A stretch of 64,000 bases of DNA from Ziziphus jujuba (taxonomy: Eukaryota; Streptophyta; Magnoliopsida; Rosales; Rhamnaceae): the NCBI RefSeq assembly GCF_031755915.1, contig NC_083379.1, forward strand, positions 45,640,001 to 45,704,000. Reading direction: 5' to 3'. Below, in pieces: positions 26,201-36,370 of the stretch (within the stretch, counting starts at the first letter, position 1; every line of letters starts with the position of its first letter). A program made the translations under genes and the position numbers. The notes beneath the pieces were generated by a model. The model was not told the DNA's origin and searched no databases. It saw only the letters and a list, made by a program, of their open reading frames with translations.

Positions 26201-27102
26201 TGCATAAGACAGCATCTCCTGCCTAAGTTCTTTCATCCACATCATTTGCAAGAGTTGGATGCAGCAGAGTATGAGGAAATTGCAGGCATTACACCAAGAC
26301 TCTCCCTCAGCCTCTCTTTCAGGGTATGTGACATATTCATTGTCTCTCCAATTTAAAATCTGAGAATTTTCCTTCATATTAATCAATTGAAGAACCCCTT
26401 TTCCTCTTATCAGGATAGAGAAATACCTGGTCTTGGAAACGAAGGAGATGGAGTTGAAATGTGTGACGCTGAGATATTAGACGAATTAACAACCAGCAGA
26501 GGGGAGTTAAAGCTCAGAAACGTTAGCTTCGGTGAAGACAGACGCGGTCAGGCAAATGTAAGTTTTCCACATTTTCTTATATTGCTATGGTGAACCACAT
26601 ATCTCTTTAATAATGTCGCCTTAAATCGAGTATGGACGTTCACAACTTAATTGAGTTGCAGCCAAGTGTTTCACAATGATTGGAGGCAATAGTTAGCTAG
26701 GATTTAAAGCCAATTCTATATCTGAAAACTACCACGTGGTACAAATTTGAATGTTTAGAGGCAATTTTTTTCACCATTTTGTACAAAATCACTGCTAAGT
26801 ATGGATATGTTTGAGAACTATGTGAAAAAACTTCCAATGTGATGGAAACTTCCTTAAAATGACCATTAACGATATAATAGGGTGAATTATAAAGAAATAA
26901 TTACAAATTTGCATGTGAAGCAAAATCATGATTTTTGAGGGTCCAAGTTAATTAAGTTGTGAACGTCCCCACTGAAAAATTATTCCTTATATATATACAC
27001 ATGTAGTAAGTAAGTTATTTTACATTTGTTCTTCCACGTTTATGTATTTTGCAGATTTATCAAGGGGAGATTGTTCAAATGGAGCAAGCAGATTTGCACT
27101 GA
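23253..27102 (+). CDS. Boron transporter, BOR4-like (copy B)
   Basis: Second intact copy of the borate exporter. Coding exons: 23253-23356, 23454-23536, 23716-23908, 24004-24142, 24229-24394, 24478-24644, 24745-24918, 25007-25102, 25189-25305, 25494-25813, 26041-26323, 26414-26557, 27055-27102. The first eleven exons match copy A in length exactly. Exon 12 is 6 nt longer because the donor GTAAGT lies two codons downstream of copy A's. Exon 13 reads through to a longer tail (15 residues after the last intron against 10 in copy A). The total is 2034 nt (677 aa) with no stops. Differences from copy A are scattered and mostly conservative (for example [15 protein letters not shown] in exon 1). 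The last intron, about 500 nt, contains a MITE-like insertion. Both copies look functional; different expression is possible but not shown. Confidence 0.92.
26634..26968. mobile_element. MITE-like element in the last intron of copy B
   Basis: The segment starts GGACGTTCACAACTTAATT and ends AATTAAGTTGTGAACGTCC, a near-perfect inverted repeat of 19 nt around 335 bp of non-coding DNA. Copy A's last intron (9534-9678) lacks it, so it arrived after the duplication or was lost from A. No clear target duplication could be read, so the superfamily is unknown. Confidence 0.6.
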
Positions 27103-29389
27103 TATATATATGAATGATTAGATAATGATCGTTTGTATACATGCCACCTATAATATGTGAAAAGCCAGTATGAAAGTAAAGTTATGAAAGAGAGAGTGGG
27201 TTTAACTTTTAGATTGGTCAGGTTGAATTAATGTATATAAGGATATCATCCGTACATGATCGTGTACACAAGTTATGATTCGGGGCATGAATAAAAGCAA
27301 TTGCTTGGGACTTTATGATCATATATTGAGTCTTAAACTTCAGTAAAGTTAAAATATTAGAATTGCATGCAATCTCATTCTCTTCGTACAAAGAGATGCA
27401 TTTCACCGAGCGATTAGAGATTGCTTGCATATAATTCACTAATTAGATATGCATGCAATCTCAACCCTGAAAATAAATAATAATAGATCTTTTGGACGCA
27501 CAGTGGAATCTAGAGAGGAAAATAGACTTTGGAATCAATATTCATGGATTAGATCTTCGAATTGAACGAACCCATTCTCCGTTATATGCTAGATTTTCTT
27601 CCTGCCAAAGACTTGGCTCGAGTAAGTATTTTTTGTTCTATAGATGGAGAAGAATAAGCTCATCATGTCTCGATGTGAATTTGGTACAAAAATTCTTAGC
27701 CCAGAAAATTTGCCAGATTTTAGAGTAATTGGCACAGTTAATCCATGAACTATATCTATAATTGCACTTTTATCTTTGAATTTTTTTCTTTTTATACTTT
27801 GGATCTTAAAATTTTAATTTTTGATACATTTTAATCCCTAAACTATTTTTAATCTATTGTTTTTAGTAATTTTGAGATGTCTAGTGTATTTGATGCAAGA
27901 TATAGAGATCTTATAATATTGTTTGATCTTTTAATTTTATTATTTTATATTACAGTAAATGTACTGCACATCTCAAACCTGTTAAAAATTATATTCAAAA
28001 ATAGTTAAGGATCAAAATTGTTATAATAAATGTACTGCATGTTTTAGAACTGCTAAAACTTAGAATAAAATTTAATTTAAGGACCACAATGCACGAGAAT
28101 ATGAAGTTTAGAGGTTAGAGTGCCCAAAAAAAATAAAAATCAAAAATCAAAAACTAAATTGCAAGTATGGGTATAATTCAGAACTAACAGAGACAACTAC
28201 CCCAGACTTTACGGAGCTTTCTTTGCAATTTTTTTTTTTTCACCTATATGTTTATCTTAAAAATACCTTTTTAATAAAAAAATGATTTTTTTAATATTAT
28301 ATGTCAAAGTGCAATATTCTAGCTATTTTGTTGAGAAGAATTCTCAATGGCTATTTTTCTTATTCTTCTTGTTATATTATTTATTTTTTCTTAAAAAATG
28401 TCTCATAACTTTTTAATACTAAAAAAGTTATAATGCAATTATGAATTTCCACTATCAGATTTTCTTATTACAATATCTATATTGTTTTTATAAGTCAATG
28501 AACAAAATTTTTGAAAATGAAAGACTAAAATCTTTCATAATTCTATAAAATTTAAAAAAATTTATCAATATGGAAATCTATAAATATGAATACATTTTAA
28601 GAATATATAATATATTATTAAAAATATTAATTTTTCTTTTTAAAAAATATTTTTATGATTATTTTATTTTATTTTTGTTTATGGTGGGGAAACAAGGAGT
28701 CCCCATCCCGACTGAAAATGAAAAAAAAAAAAAAAACCAAACCGCCCTGGCTCCATTCCGCTCCATTGTCATCCCTATTCTCTACTTTGATCACCGCAAT
28801 TAGAGAACACAGTCAATGGGTACCGAAATGTTGGCCAATGCAGCCCCGACATGGTCAAGTCAAACTAAGCCTCTCTTTGGTATGGTTTATTTTTTTTAGC
28901 AAAAAATAATTATTGATTGTTATAAACTTTTTTATTTAAAAACAATGAGTTATTCGTTATAAATTAATAAGTGTTTGTTGACTGATTAAAAAAATATATT
29001 TTTAAATGAAAATAAAAAATTAAAATTTTAAATGTTTTTAAAAAATTCTATTTTAAAATAGTAAAGAGTATTAAATGAATTATCATAAATACTTTTCTAA
29101 ACTAACAACTAAACACTTATCGGGTTTTAAATAAAAACTTTCTTCCATAAGTTTTATTAGAAGTAGTTTTACCTAAAACCACTCGAAGAAGGAGAAAAGA
29201 AGAAGAAATGAGTAGGAGGCACTGTTACCTAGAGTAAAATGAGAGAGATTCCTTTTTTAAAAGGGTTACCTTCTGTATATAGGAAAAGCTAGGGTTAAAC
29301 TAGTTTCGACACTGACGGCTTGGAGGAAATAACAATTTCATATCGAATAGAAACTCTGGTCTAAACTTTTGCACCTACTTTACATTCTC
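27103..29389. other. 3' flank of copy B, no gene
   Basis: Probable 3' UTR to about 27330, then AT-rich DNA. An open frame at 27492-27728 resembles nothing I recognise. The stretch 28868-29160 has the same T-rich/A-rich wording as 2605-2965 and 15520-15810 (openings like CTCTTTGGTATGGTTTA or CTGTTTGTTA), suggesting a short dispersed repeat without defined ends. Confidence 0.4.
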
Positions 29390-29433
29390 AACGATGGTAA
29401 CAAAGACACTTTCCCTAAAGTTTACGTCCTCAC

Positions 29434-29670
29434 TGTAAAATATTAAAAATAAATGAAATAACCAAAGGTAATTGACTTGTATTTCACGTGCAAGTTCCAG
29501 AAATATATACAAGAGATGGGAGACTTATCTAAAGCCTGTACAAGTTACCAGATAGATACAAACTCTTGTGAGCTGATATATTACTGTAGATAAAGATAAA
29601 TAGTACAGCTAATAGGATAATACACAGCTACACCTAACCCGGTTGGACACCATTATTTAATATTCTATCA
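29434..29670 (-). repeat. LTR of the inverted copia fragment
   Basis: 237 bp, TGTAAAATATT...ATTCTATCA when read on the plus strand, the reverse complement of the LTRs at 30828 and 35480. The adjoining CCCCCCTC is the polypurine tract on the minus strand. Its outer edge abuts CTCAC of the host DNA. Confidence 0.9.
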
Positions 29671-30806
29671 TCCCCCCTCAAGCGAAATGGGGGAGAGACA
29701 ACATTGAGCTTGTCTCGGAGAAGATTGAACCGAGCAGTGGACAGGACTTTGGTGAAGATGTCAGCAATTTGCTCAAGAGTAGGAATATAACGCACGTCCA
29801 ATTGCTGTCGTTTTACTTGGATCTCGAACAAAATGGACATCTATTTCAATATGCTTTGTGCGACTATGAAATACGGGATTAGCAGCTAAGGACCCGGCGC
29901 CCATATTGTCGCACCAAAGAACAGGGGTAGCGGAGGATGATATGTGTAACTCCTTCAATAATTGTTGGAGCCATGAAATTTCAGCTGCAGCATGAGCAAG
30001 AGCGCGATACTCTGATTCTGTGCTGGAGCGAGCAACGACATTCTGCTTTCGGGAAGACCAAGAGACAAGTGTAGTGCCAAGAAAGATACAATAGCCACTA
30101 GTTGATTTGCGATCATCAAGATTGGACGCCCAATCGGCATCAGCAAAACCGGTGAGAGAAAGACCAGCAGAGGGTAGAATCCATAATCCCATATGTTTTG
30201 TGCCTTGTAGATATCGGAGGATTCTCTTACAGGCAGACTAGTGGACATCTGTAGGAGCATGCATGAATTAGCTAAGTTTGTTAACAATGAAGGAGATTTC
30301 AGGCCTTGTAACGGTAAGATATTGTAAGGCACCAATTGTACTCTGATATAAAAAAACATCAGAAAAGGCAGTACCAATGGAGGCAGCTAGTTGAGTAGAA
30401 GTACTAGCAGGGGATGGACTGACCTTACAATTCATCATCTGGACTCGACTAAGCAAATCATTGATGTAACTATGTTGGCAAAGATGTAAGCCATGCTTGC
30501 TCCGATGAACTTGGATACCAAGAAAAAAATTTAAGGGACCGAGATCCTTGAGGGAGTAGGTGTCATGCAACTTTTTGATGAACTTATCAAGAAGTAAAAT
30601 ATTATTACCAGTAACAAGGATGTCATCAACGTAGACAAGTACCTAAACCACACCCAAAGTGTTGTGGAAATAGAAAAGGGAAGAATCCAGCTTGGAATTA
30701 TGGAAACCCCAAGTAGTCAAAGTATGTTTTAACCGATCATACCAGGCACGTGGAGCTTGGCGAAGACCATAGAGAGACCGTTGAAGTTTGCAGACGGCAA
30801 GAGGGT
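29634..30806 (-). pseudogene. Copia RT/RNase H remnant
   Basis: Contains KDLGPLNFFLGIQVHRS (late RT), DADWASNLDDRKSTSGYC (RNase H start), SSTESEYRALAHA and HIEIDVHFVRD. All belong to the C-terminal half of a Ty1-copia polyprotein. The reading frame is broken by several stops and a one-base insertion near 29819, so no product is expected. Confidence 0.8.
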
Positions 30807-30827
30807 GAGTAGCATCAATGAACCCGG

Positions 30828-31064
30828 TGATAGAATATTAGATAATGGTGTCCAACTGGGTTAGGTGTAGCTGTGTATTATCCTATTAGCTGTACTATTT
30901 ATCTTTATCTACAGTGATATATCAGCTCACAAGAGTTTGTATCTATCTGGTAACTTGTACAGGCTTTAGATAAGTCTCCCATCTCTTGTATATATTTTTG
31001 GAACTTGCACGTGAAATACAAGTCAATTACCTTTGGTTATTTCATTTATTTTTAATATTTTACA
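30828..31064 (+). repeat. 5' LTR of plus-strand copia
   Basis: 237 bp, TG...CA ends. The left edge is joined directly to an internal pol position of the inverted fragment (AACCCGG then TGATAG). Confidence 0.9.
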
Positions 31065-31079
31065 TGGTATCAGAGCCTT
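31065..31079 (+). promoter_or_regulatory. Primer-binding site (initiator Met-tRNA type)
   Basis: TGGTATCAGAGCCTT immediately follows the LTR. This is the usual copia site complementary to the 3' end of initiator methionine tRNA. Confidence 0.9.
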
Positions 31080-31113
31080 TCTAAAGCTCCAATGAGTTAT
31101 TTCTTTTGATCCA

Positions 31114-34100
31114 ATGGCCAACAACTCATCTTCCATTATGTCCTCTGCTGTCATTCCTGCTCGTGCTATTCCCAATTTTACAGATGTTAGCCTACCAAAT
31201 TATAACTTTCCTTTTCGTTTGGAACAACATAATTATCTCATTTGGAGATCACAGATGCTACCTGCCATCATCGGAGGTAACATGGAATCGTTCATTGATG
31301 GAAGCTTGCTTCCTCCACCAAGTACTGTTATGGTCTCTTCCACCAACGATGGACAAAGTGTGCAAACTCCGGCACCAAATCCTGACTTTTGCAAATGGAG
31401 AAGACTAGACCAAGCCCTTCTTGGCTGGATACTATCTTCCATCTTGCCAGAAATTCACACACAGCTAACTAAGGCTTCAACAGCACTAATGTCGCTAACA
31501 TCTCATCAACTTTGGTGTTCAATTGAACGTCTCTTTAGCAGCCAATCATGAGCAAAAATAATGCAATTGAAAGTCCAATTTCAAACAACCAAGAAAAAAT
31601 CAATGCCCATGACAGAATACTTCACCAAACTAAAAAGCATAGCAGACTCGTTAATTATGGCTGGTTTTTATGTTTCTGATGAGGATTTTATTATGCAGTT
31701 ATTAGCAGGATTGCCATTGGAGTATGATGCAATTGTAGCAAATATTAACTCCAGCCGTATATCTCTTGATATTGAAGAGGTTCAGTCTCTCTTGCTGAAT
31801 CAGGAAGTGCGCATTCTTCAAGCCAATTCTCCTGAGATTATGTCAGCTCAGGTTGCTGACAGACAGGGAAGAAAATTTGTTTCTGGCCGAAGCATTAATT
31901 ATGGGAGAGCTACAGATACTACTCGTGGCTATGACTATAATACAAATATTGGGTCTTCAAGTATGAGAGGTAATAATCCTTCACGGGGTCGCGGCAGAGG
32001 ACGTGGAAGAGGAGGTCAATATAATAGTAATAATAATAGAATTTTTTGTCAAATATGCAAACTCCCAGGACATGGTGCAGATAGATGTTGGCATCGGTAT
32101 GATGAAAGTTTTACTGCCCAAAATAATAACAAGGCTTTCTATGCCTCTCCTGATGTGGTGGCTAATCCTGAATGGCTGATGGACAGTGGTGCAACTAATC
32201 ACATTACTTCTGATCCCTCAAATATCACCAAAAAAAGTGATTATCTGGGAGATGACAAACTTGTTGTTGGTAATGGTCAAGGTTTGCAGATTAAACATAC
32301 TGGTTGCTCAAGTTTTAATACTCATTCTGGTTTACTTAATTTACAAGAAATATTGCATGTTCCCCATATTACTCGAAATTTGTTGAGTATTTCTCGTCTA
32401 ACTAAAGATAATAATGTTATTGTGGAGTTTAACTCTAAATTTGTTTTTGTAAAGGACAAGGATTCGAAGAAGGTATTGCTTCAAGGAAGGCTTAAAGACG
32501 GACTCTATCAAGTGTTGCTGCCCAAAATTTCTAATCATTTTTCTAGGAATTCCAGTTTGTTTCTAGCATCTTTACATAATAATCCTGAACATTTTTATTC
32601 TTTTCATACTAAGTTTCCTATTTCTCAGTTGTGGCATTATAGACTTGGTCATCCATCATCTCTGATAATGAATAAAGTTGCTTCACAGTACAATAATTCT
32701 TTTTCTGTTAGTTCTTCTTGTGATTCCTTTTGTCCCTTCTGTCAATTAGGCAAAAATAAAAGGCTTTTTCCCCCTCCCTCGCATACTGTTAGTCATACTC
32801 CACTAGAATTAGTTTTTTCTGATGTGTGGGGCCTAGCACCTGTTGAATCATTTGAAGGATATAGATATTATATTTTATTTGAAGATAATTTTACACGTTT
32901 TTCTTGGATTTATCCTATGAAACAAAAATCTGAAGTAACCAATATTTTCCTTCATTTCAAAAAAAGGTAGAAAATTTGACTAATAAAAAAATTAAAGTCT
33001 TCCAAGCTGACTGGGGAGGGGAGTATCGTCCTCTTAAAAATGTCTTACACAATTTTGGAACACTTTTTCAACATCCATGCCCTCACACTCATAACCAAAA
33101 TGGCAAAATAGAACGTAAGCATCGTCATATTACTGAAACTGCTTTAACTTTGCTCGCTCAAAGTTCCATGCCCTTTTCTCATTGGTGGGATGCTTGTTCA
33201 ACTGCCACATTTTTAATAAATCGACTCCCTACTAAAGTCTTAAATTTTCAATCCCCTTTTCAAAAAATCTTTCATAAAAAAATTGATTTTTCCTTTCTCA
33301 AGAGTTTTGGTTGTGAGTGTTTTCCCTTTTTAAGACCTTATCGCTCAAGAAAATTTTCTTTCCATTCTGAACGTTGTGTTTTTATTGGTTACAGTTCTTC
33401 TCATAAAGGATACAGGTGCTTGAGTTTAGTTTCTGGCAAAATATATATATCCTCCAACGTCATTTTTAATGAGTATGTATATCCTTTTTTTGAAAAAGCT
33501 GGGACCCACAACCAAAATTCCTCTCCTTCTTCTTCTGTCTCTCCTTTTTCTATTTTACCTTTTAACAATTTCATGCAGGATAACACGTCTAGGGCATCAA
33601 CACGTGAGGAGCCTTCTTTAGTCATGCCAACTTTACCATCTTCTAATCAGTCCCGTCCAGAAACAAATCAAGAAATGGACTCCATGCCTAACATTTCTTC
33701 CTTGCATCATACCTCCTCACCTAACCCGTCCTTTTCACCACCTACCACAACCTCCTTTTTAGGTGACCCCTAAGCCTCCATTTCACGTGCTATTAGAATT
33801 CTACAAAATAGTATTTCACCACCTACTCCCACTCATACCAACTCCCCTCATTCCACTCCATTATTGGGTCATCCTATCATTTCCTTGCAACCTACCCATT
33901 CCATGGTCACCCGTGGTAAGGCAGGCATCTTCAAACCAAAATATTATTCAGCATCTCTTCAACCTGCCTCATCGGCTGTTGAGCCACCATCTGTTGAGTC
34001 TGCCCTCTTATGTCCTCAATGGAAGCATGCAATGGAACTTGAGTTTAAGGCTTTACACGACAACCGCACCTGGATTCTAGTGCCCCCTCACCCTACTCAA

Positions 34101-35516
34101 AGGTTAGTTGGTACTAAATGGGTCTTTAAACTAAAACGCAATCCTGATGGAACGATCCTTCGTCATAAAGCCCGTTTAGTGGCCAAGGGGTTTCATCAAA
34201 AGCCGGGTCTTGATTTTTTTGAGACCTATAGTCCTGTTATTAAACCTTCCACTGTCCGTGTTATTCTCTCCATTGCTGTTTCCCGGGATTGGCCAATACG
34301 TCAACTTGACGTTAATAATGCCTTCTTGAACGGTGTTTTAATGGAGGATGTCTACATGCCACAACCCACCGGGTTCATTGATGCTGCTAACCCTCTTGCC
34401 GTCTGCAAACTTCAACGGTCTCTCTATGGTCTTCGCCAAGCTCCACGTGCCCGGTATGATCAGTTAAAACATACTTTGACTACTTGGGGTTTCCATAATT
34501 CCAAGCTGGATTCTTTCCTTTTCTATTTCCACAACACTTTGGGTGTGGTCTGGGAACTTGTCTACGTTGATGACATCCTTATTACTGGTAATAATATTTT
34601 ACTTCTTGATAAGTTTATCAAAAAGTTGCATGACACCTACTCCCTCAAGGATCTCGGTCCCTTGAATTTTTGCCAACATAGTTACATCAATGATTTGCTT
34701 AGTCGGGTCCAGATGATGAATTGTAAGGTCAGTCCATCCCCTGCTAGTACTTCTACTCAACTGGCTGCCTCCATTGGTACTGCTTTTTCTGACGTTTTTT
34801 TATATCGGAGTACAATTGGTGCCTAACAATATCTTACTGTTACAAGGCCTGAAATCTCCTTCATTGTTAACAAACTTAGCTAATTCATGCATGCTCCTAC
34901 AGATGTCCACTGGTCTACCTGTAAGAGAATCCTCCGATATCTACAAGGCACAAAACATATGGGATTATGGATTCGACCCTCTACTGGTCTTTCTCTCACC
35001 GGTTCTGCTGATGCCGATTGGGCGTCCAATCTTGATGATCGCAAATCAACTAGTGGCTATTGTATCTTTCTTGGCACTACACTTGTCTCTTGGTCTTCCC
35101 GAAAGCAGAATGTTGTCGCTCGCTCCAGCATAGAATCAGAGTATCGCGCTCTTGCTCATGCTGCAGCTGAAATTTCATGGCTCCAACAATTATTGAAGGA
35201 GTTACACATATCATCCTCCGCTACCCCTGTTCTTTGGTGCGACAATATGGGCGCCGGGTCCTTAGCTGCTAATCCCGTATTTCATAGTCGCACAAAGCAT
35301 ATTGAAATAGATGTCCATTTTGTTCGAGATCAAGTAAAACGACAGCAATTGGACGTGCGTTATATTCCTACTCTTGAGCAAATTGCTGACATCTTCACCA
35401 AAGTCCTGTCCACTGCTCGGTTCAACCTTCTCCGAGACAAGCTCAATGTTGTCTCTCCCCCATTTCGCTTGAGGGGGGATGATAGAATATTAGATAATGG
35501 TGTCCAACCGGGTTAG
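31114..35516 (+). pseudogene. Copia gag-pol, disrupted
   Basis: Gag begins at ATG 31114. The zinc knuckle is C-x2-C-x4-H-x4-C (CQICKLPGHGADRC, near 32050), protease WLMDSGATNH (near 32170), the integrase zinc region HYRLGHP...CPFCQLGK with later NGKIERKH, RT YVDDILITG (near 34570) and RNase H DADWASNLDD. Breaks: TGA at 31549-31551 in gag; a frameshift in the A-rich tract near 32960, followed by TAG at 32968-32970; TAA at 33771-33773; TAA at 34824-34826; TAA at 34881-34883; and an in-frame loss of 45 nt near 34670. The last frame runs into the LTR before stopping at 35514-35516. The family is Ty1-copia; the exact lineage is uncertain. Confidence 0.88.
35471..35479 (+). promoter_or_regulatory. 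Polypurine tract
   Basis: GAGGGGGGA immediately before the 3' LTR, the plus-strand primer of reverse transcription. Confidence 0.8.
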
Positions 35517-35716
35517 GTGTAGCTGTGTATTATCCTATTAGCTGTACTATTTATCTTGATCTACAGTGATATATCAGCTTACAAGAGTTTGTATCTATCT
35601 GGTAACTTGTACAGGCTTTAGATAAGTCTCCCATCTCTTGTATATATTTCTGGAACTTGCACGTGAAATACAAGTCAATTACCTTTGGTTATTTCATTTA
35701 TTTTTAATATTTTACA
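35480..35716 (+). repeat. 3' LTR of plus-strand copia
   Basis: 237 bp, same ends as the 5' LTR. It is followed by TGG (35717-35719), which equals the first bases of the primer-binding site, and then TCAC, which repeats the TCAC at the left edge of the composite (29430-29433). Confidence 0.9.
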
Positions 35717-35719
35717 TGG

Positions 35720-36200
35720 TCACATGCATGTTCACAAGTCGGGGGCTTCTAGATATATGAAGTGATGTCATTTAACTATTCACCTCTCAAAAGGTAATGG
35801 ATATCACGTGATAGATATTTGAGTTCAAGCCAACTCTTAATCAGAGTTATCCACCCTAATCTGGCTAAATACTAATCCAGTAGCTTCTGAGCTGAGCCTA
35901 ACACTAATCTAGTATTTTATTCTCGCAAGTCACTATGGTATAACAAAGACACTCACTCAAGACACTTTCCTTGAAATTTACCTCCTCACATGCATGCATA
36001 CAAAGCAGGGGCTTCTAGATACATGACTTGATGTTATTTAACTATTCACCTCTCAAAAGGTGATGGAAATGACGTGATATTGCAATTCGAAAAGTGTAAT
36101 TCCTTCAGCTTAAAGTTGGTAAGCCAACTTTTAATCAAAGTTATAATCCTCCCTAGTCTGGCTGAAATAGGAATCTAGTGGCTTCTAAGCTGAGTAGGTG
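35720..36200 (+). repeat. Tandemly duplicated host DNA interrupted by the composite copia
   Basis: Unit 1 starts near 29395 (AACAAAGACACTTTCCCT, TTTACGTCCTCAC), is interrupted by the insertion, and continues at 35721 (ATGCATGTTCAC, GGGGGCTTCTAGATATATGA, CTATTCACCTCTCAAAAGG). Unit 2 begins near 35942 (AACAAAGACACT, TTTACCTCCTCACATGCATG) and repeats the same words to about 36200 (TCTGGCTGAAAT, GGCTTCTAAGCTGAG). Unit 2 shows what the insertion site looked like before the element arrived. No coding content is seen. Confidence 0.7.
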
Positions 36201-36370
36201 CGTTCTTCTTGGATGGCCGTTCTCCTCGTTTCTATTGCTTTTTGACGTCTTCATCTCTGTATCTGAGTTAACTTTGATAATTTCTTGAGGTTTCGGCCTC
36301 ACACCTTAAAGGAGCAAATCAAAACAATCCCAAAGTACATCTTCCCCATCACAAGAATCAGTCCACCCGT

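Larger units (their letters stand above)
29434..30827 (-). mobile_element. Ty1-copia fragment: 3' part of pol plus 3' LTR, inverted half of a composite insertion
   Basis: Minus-strand piece of the same copia family as the neighbour at 30828-35716. It carries a complete 237-bp LTR (29434-29670), then RNase H and the C-terminal half of reverse transcriptase. It stops at 30827 inside the RT segment coding GFIDA, exactly where the plus-strand 5' LTR begins. It keeps 45 nt (LGIQVHRSKHG region) that the plus-strand copy has lost. It has its own breaks: stops at 30238-30240 and 30268-30270, and an extra base near 29819 causing a frameshift in the RNase H end. Confidence 0.85.
30828..35716 (+). mobile_element. 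Full-length but defective Ty1-copia retrotransposon
   Basis: 4.9 kb with 237-bp LTRs at 30828-31064 and 35480-35716 (TGATAGAATATT...TTTTACA), a primer-binding site TGGTATCAGAGC directly after the 5' LTR, a polypurine tract GAGGGGGGA before the 3' LTR, and gag-PR-IN-RT-RNase H order (copia order). The coding region is broken in at least five places, so it cannot act alone. The 5' side has no target duplication of its own because the LTR is fused to the inverted fragment. The LTRs differ at only a few positions (for example AACTGGG against AACCGGG), so insertion is fairly recent. Confidence 0.9.

Noticed and set aside
27492..27728. 78-codon plus-strand frame in the 3' flank of copy B
   Set aside because: No recognisable motif and no homologue of it in the corresponding flank of copy A.
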